From NCBI GenBank assembly GCA_032358255.1, contig JAULBX010000004.1:1-64000 (forward strand): DNA of 64,000 bases, given 5' to 3'. The stretch comes from Heterotrichella gracilis. Its lineage: Eukaryota > Sar > Xanthophyceae > Tribonematales > Xanthonemataceae. Made by a program: the position numbers and the translations under genes. This document shows, one piece after another, positions 60,967-64,000 of the stretch. The first letter of the stretch is position 1. Every line of letters begins with the position of its first letter. The notes beneath the pieces were generated by a model. The model saw only the letters and a program-made list of their open reading frames with translations, was not told the DNA's origin and did not search any database.

Positions 60967-62696
60967 GGGGAGGGCGGCGCCCGGGGGTGGGGGGGGTGGA
61001 GTGGGGGCTGCTGGGGAGAAGGGCGAGAGGTGCGGCGGCGTGGGGGGGTGGGGCGGGGATAGTGAGGGGGCAGCGACCCAGTGGTGGAGCCTTGGGGGGT
61101 GGCTGGGGCTGGGTGAGGCCACCAGGGCAGCAGAGTTGTTCATCATCTGCAAGCCAGTAAAGTTTTGCCAAAAGGCGCGAATTGTTGTTGCTAGAGCTTG
61201 TTGCGCAGCGGCACTGGTCATCAGCGTGCGTGCGTAGCAGTGCGCTTATGGACAATAAAGTAACCAGCATGGCTGCGTGAGCACATGCCCGTGTGCTTGG
61301 TGTAACAGTGTGCGCCACATGGTGACATTCATCTAGTCAGGGTGTATTCATTTTTACAAACTGCAGTTTTGACCCTCGCAATTTGTACAGTACGTATATA
61401 AGGTACTCTGCTTGTGCACACAGCACTGTGACAAATCTAGGAAGTCTTGAAAGTTCAACATGACATGCAAGATATAAATGTCCTCCCGGCAGGGTGCTTT
61501 GAGTCTGTATCATGAACCATGAACTGCACGCATGGGTGGCTTGTGCTATTATCGGATAGAATTCACAATTATATAAATATACCATTTGGAGTGTGGGACC
61601 TGAGGCCCCCATGACTCAGTCCATGACAGATGATAACAAATTGATGTACTCTTGAATTACCAATAATTTATCGCCAGGGCGCCCCGGTGCGCAGTATACT
61701 GCACGCACTGAGAGTGGCATGCATGCAACTATTATAATATGTACAAAACGTTGGCCAGTGGCCCTGGGCCCCTAACCCCGCCTCTTGACACAGCGTGCGG
61801 CCCCTCAGGAAAGTTAACTTTCTTCCAATGGAAAGTTAACTTTCCTGAGGCCTGAGTCACTTGGACCAGGTCGGGCCTGCCAGGAGGTCGGACATGATGT
61901 GCCAGTCTGTACCAGACACGTCTCCGAAGTCCATTGGCAAAGCACATTTAATTTAATGATCACCACAGTGGCAAAGTATGCATCGCCCATGCATGCCTGC
62001 CACTGTCAAATTGAATCAGCAAGTCCAGTAAACGCTGGTATCAATAATGATAACTACCACCGTGTGGGCAAGAGCCCTTCAAGTCGGTTGTTGACCTCTC
62101 AAGGTTACATGATCTGATTCAGTGTACGCCTCGTGGGCCATAATTTGCAAACCCATCCACTGCATGCACGCATGGGTGACCCTTATACTGGCTACCACAT
62201 GTTGCTCGCTGATTGGGCAATCATGAGGTGGGTTCTGCACATGCAAAACGGCAGTCGTAACCTGAACTTCACAGTAGGCCTCAAAAGTAAAAAGTGCGGA
62301 TAACAATGGTGCAGCACAAGAGGCTCTTCAATTATTGCTGCCCTTGGAAAAAGATGCCACAGGCTAGCAATTTGCATGCAGTTTGAGCCCTCCACCTGCA
62401 GCTACATGGGAGGAATGCTCCCTGCTGCAAGTGTTGGCTGTCCCATCGCCTCTACCCAGGCACCCCCTGCAATGCAAGGCATATGCACAAAATAATAATG
62501 AAAGTTTGGAAACCACAGCCAGCTACATACAGAGAAACTGCGTTGACTGGCCAATGCAGCGCAGCCCAAGTCCACCACACCACTGCTGACACCGCTGCCA
62601 GCTGTGCTTGGATAAAATAGTATCACGGTCCCTGCACTCCTGGCAGCTGATCATTCGCCACAGCCCGCTGCGCGCCCATCTTCCCAGTCCATCCCA
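60967..62696. other. Convergent intergenic region, MTHFR / GLG1
   Basis: No gene is recognised. A G-rich MTHFR 3' untranslated region lies on the left, with AATAAA at about 61253. A perfect 20-bp inverted repeat lies at 61803-61850. Confidence 0.55.
61803..61850. repeat. Perfect 20-bp inverted repeat with 8-base loop
   Basis: CCTCAGGAAAGTTAACTTTC, then TTCCAATG, then the exact reverse complement of the first arm. Each arm also contains the self-complementary core AAAGTTAACTTT. It could be a MITE remnant, a foldback element or a structured RNA 3' end. Confidence 0.97.
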
Positions 62697-64000
62697 CTAT
62701 ACATCTCCCGACTTGAGCACCACGGTGTATGGCTTGTCCACGCCCGCATATCTCCTGTACCCAAACACCACCAGCGCCACCACCACCGTGATGAGTGACA
62801 CGATGGCCAACAGCGCAAACCACCCGGTGAGGGTGACCACGCTGGCGCCCCGCGCCTCGGGGTTGAGCATGGGGCCCACCCCGGCCTTGGAGGTCATTTC
62901 GTTCAGCTTGGCGGCCAGTGACGCGGAAACCTCGCTGTCGATGATCACGTCGCGGGGCGCGGCCACAATGACCAGGGAGCGGCAGTCGCCAGACAGGGTC
63001 TTGCCGTCCGCCACCTGCTTGGACAGGCAGCGGCCCACCGCGCCAATGCCAAACACGCCGCGGTTGCGCGAGTTGTTGTTGCAGGTGTATGCCACATCGT
63101 CGTCGCAGGCGCCTGCAGCACAAGGAGCATAATTACCTCACAGGTCTAGAGGGACGCGCATGGCAGACTTAGGTACTAGAGACCTTTCAGCGCACAAGAA
63201 ACCCTAAACCCTAAACATGCAGTACAAGCAGAGTCAGGACAGACTTGCCTGGCGGCGTTTGTATAAGGTGACTGCAAATCTTGCTACTTATGGAAGTTGT
63301 ATGCAATACTATTAGAGGCTAGTGTGCACAGGGTGCAAGAGTTCATGGAAATGGTGTTGTATCTAGTGTCACTTCCGACCCAAGAACCCACCAAGAACCC
63401 ACCTGTGAGTGCGCCGCCTGGCTTGTAGTCCCACAGCGACATCCTGACGGAGCGCGACAGCTCCGCCTGGCAGTTGTCGGCCAGCGTCTGGAAGTTCCTG
63501 ACCAGGCAGGTGAGCACCTCTGCGTGCTCGTGCGCCTTCCCCTTGGCCTCGGCGCACACCGCCAGCACGTCGCTCTCGCACTGCGCCGAGACGCCGGGGT
63601 CCAGCAGATAGTTGGTCTGGCGCTCCATGGCGCGCTTCTCAATCTCCGTCTTGCAGGCGGCGCCAAAGTCGGGCTTGGCCAGGTTCTCTTGCAGGCACTT
63701 GAACACACGGCCCTTGCCTGCACACCACAGCAGGAGACTCAAGTTAGGGTCTAGGGTTCAGAGTGAGGCATGTCCCCACAGGCAAACCCCACAAGCTCCA
63801 TAAGGCTTTGGCCAGCAGTAAGGGTTCTTGCAGCAGGTCTTGATAGGGTACGCCGGCGTGCTTCATGAATTTTTGACCCTACCTGGCTTTATCTGCTTGG
63901 CACTGCAGTACACAGCAATCTCCTCACTGCACAGCTTCTGCAGCTTTGGCCTGAGGCGGATGTCGCGCGATTGGATGATGTTCAGCTTGAGCTCCTCCTT
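62697..64000 (-). CDS. GLG1: Golgi apparatus protein 1-like (Cys-rich GLG1 repeats), C-terminal part
   Basis: Three exons are visible (from beyond 64000 to 63883, 63717-63403, 63112-62697), with phases matching; the 5' end is outside the window. The protein has Cys-rich repeats with spaced cysteines and charged helices (V-F-K-C-L-Q-E-N; C-K-T-E-I-E-K-R; C-E-S-D-V-L-A-V-C-A-E-A-K-G; V-L-T-C-L-V-R-N; C-Q-A-E-L-S-R-S-V-R-M). One membrane segment near the C-terminus (W-F-A-L-L-A-I-V-S-L-I-T-V-V-V-A-L-V-V-F-G-Y) and a short cytosolic tail follow. This is the GLG1/ESL-1/CFR type I membrane protein plan of the Golgi. Its role in algae is unknown. Immediate duplication of CCAAGAACCCA at the exon-2 donor (63391-63410) is seen. 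Confidence 0.9.
63196..63216. repeat. Telomere-like unit in GLG1 intron
   Basis: GAAACCCTAAACCCTAAACA, two exact heptamers, lies in the intron between the last two exons. Confidence 0.9.

Overview
This is a GC-rich nuclear window from a photosynthetic eukaryote, most likely a chlorophyte green alga. The evidence is: many short introns with GT..CAG borders and C-rich acceptors; plant-type proteins (a two-domain MTHFR of about 597 aa, a FAS2-like CAF-1 subunit, a NUP1/NUP136-like FG nucleoporin, a finger with SHI/DUF702 cysteine spacing); and Arabidopsis-type telomere heptamers (TTTAGGG/CCCTAAA) scattered through introns and intergenic DNA. The species cannot be named from sequence alone. All gene models were joined by hand from splice sites, and reading phase was checked across every junction except where stated.

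Layout, left to right. 443-1991 (+): last three exons of an Argonaute. 4167-7947 (-): seven-exon gene with a Pro/Gln-rich N-terminus, a split cysteine finger and an acidic helical C-terminus. 9860-12495 (-): endonuclease III (NTH1). 13658-17522 (+): FG nucleoporin. 18730-21222 (+): Sfp-type phosphopantetheinyl transferase. 21888-28219 (+): CAF-1 p60/FAS2. 29160-33241 (-): secreted or Golgi GT61-like glycosyltransferase with a repeat tail. 34986-40314 (-): SAPS-domain (PP6 regulatory subunit-like) protein. 42155-43241 (-): truncated HAD phosphatase copy. 43602-43856 (-): degenerate third HAD piece. 44064-48956 (-): TPR plus right-handed beta-helix protein. 49466-51914 (-): full HAD phosphatase. 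53352-55241 (-): small glycine-rich one-TM protein. 55885-60966 (+): MTHFR. 62697-end (-): C-terminus of a GLG1-type Golgi protein.

The genes are mostly housekeeping and do not form one pathway. Several act on chromatin, small RNA or the nucleus (AGO, NTH1, nucleoporin, CAF-1), two act in the secretory pathway (GT61-like, GLG1) and two in cofactor or one-carbon metabolism (PPTase, MTHFR).

The most unusual signal is structural. Telomere-like tracts repeatedly sit between a real exon end and a second, imperfect copy of that same exon end lying in the intron. At least a dozen cases occur in unrelated genes on both strands. One intron (32981-33121) is bounded by a 12-bp direct repeat and has a relative inside another gene's intron, which fits a recently mobile introner-like element. 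The CAF-1 subunit carries nine B-domain-like putative ASF1-binding motifs in its tail.
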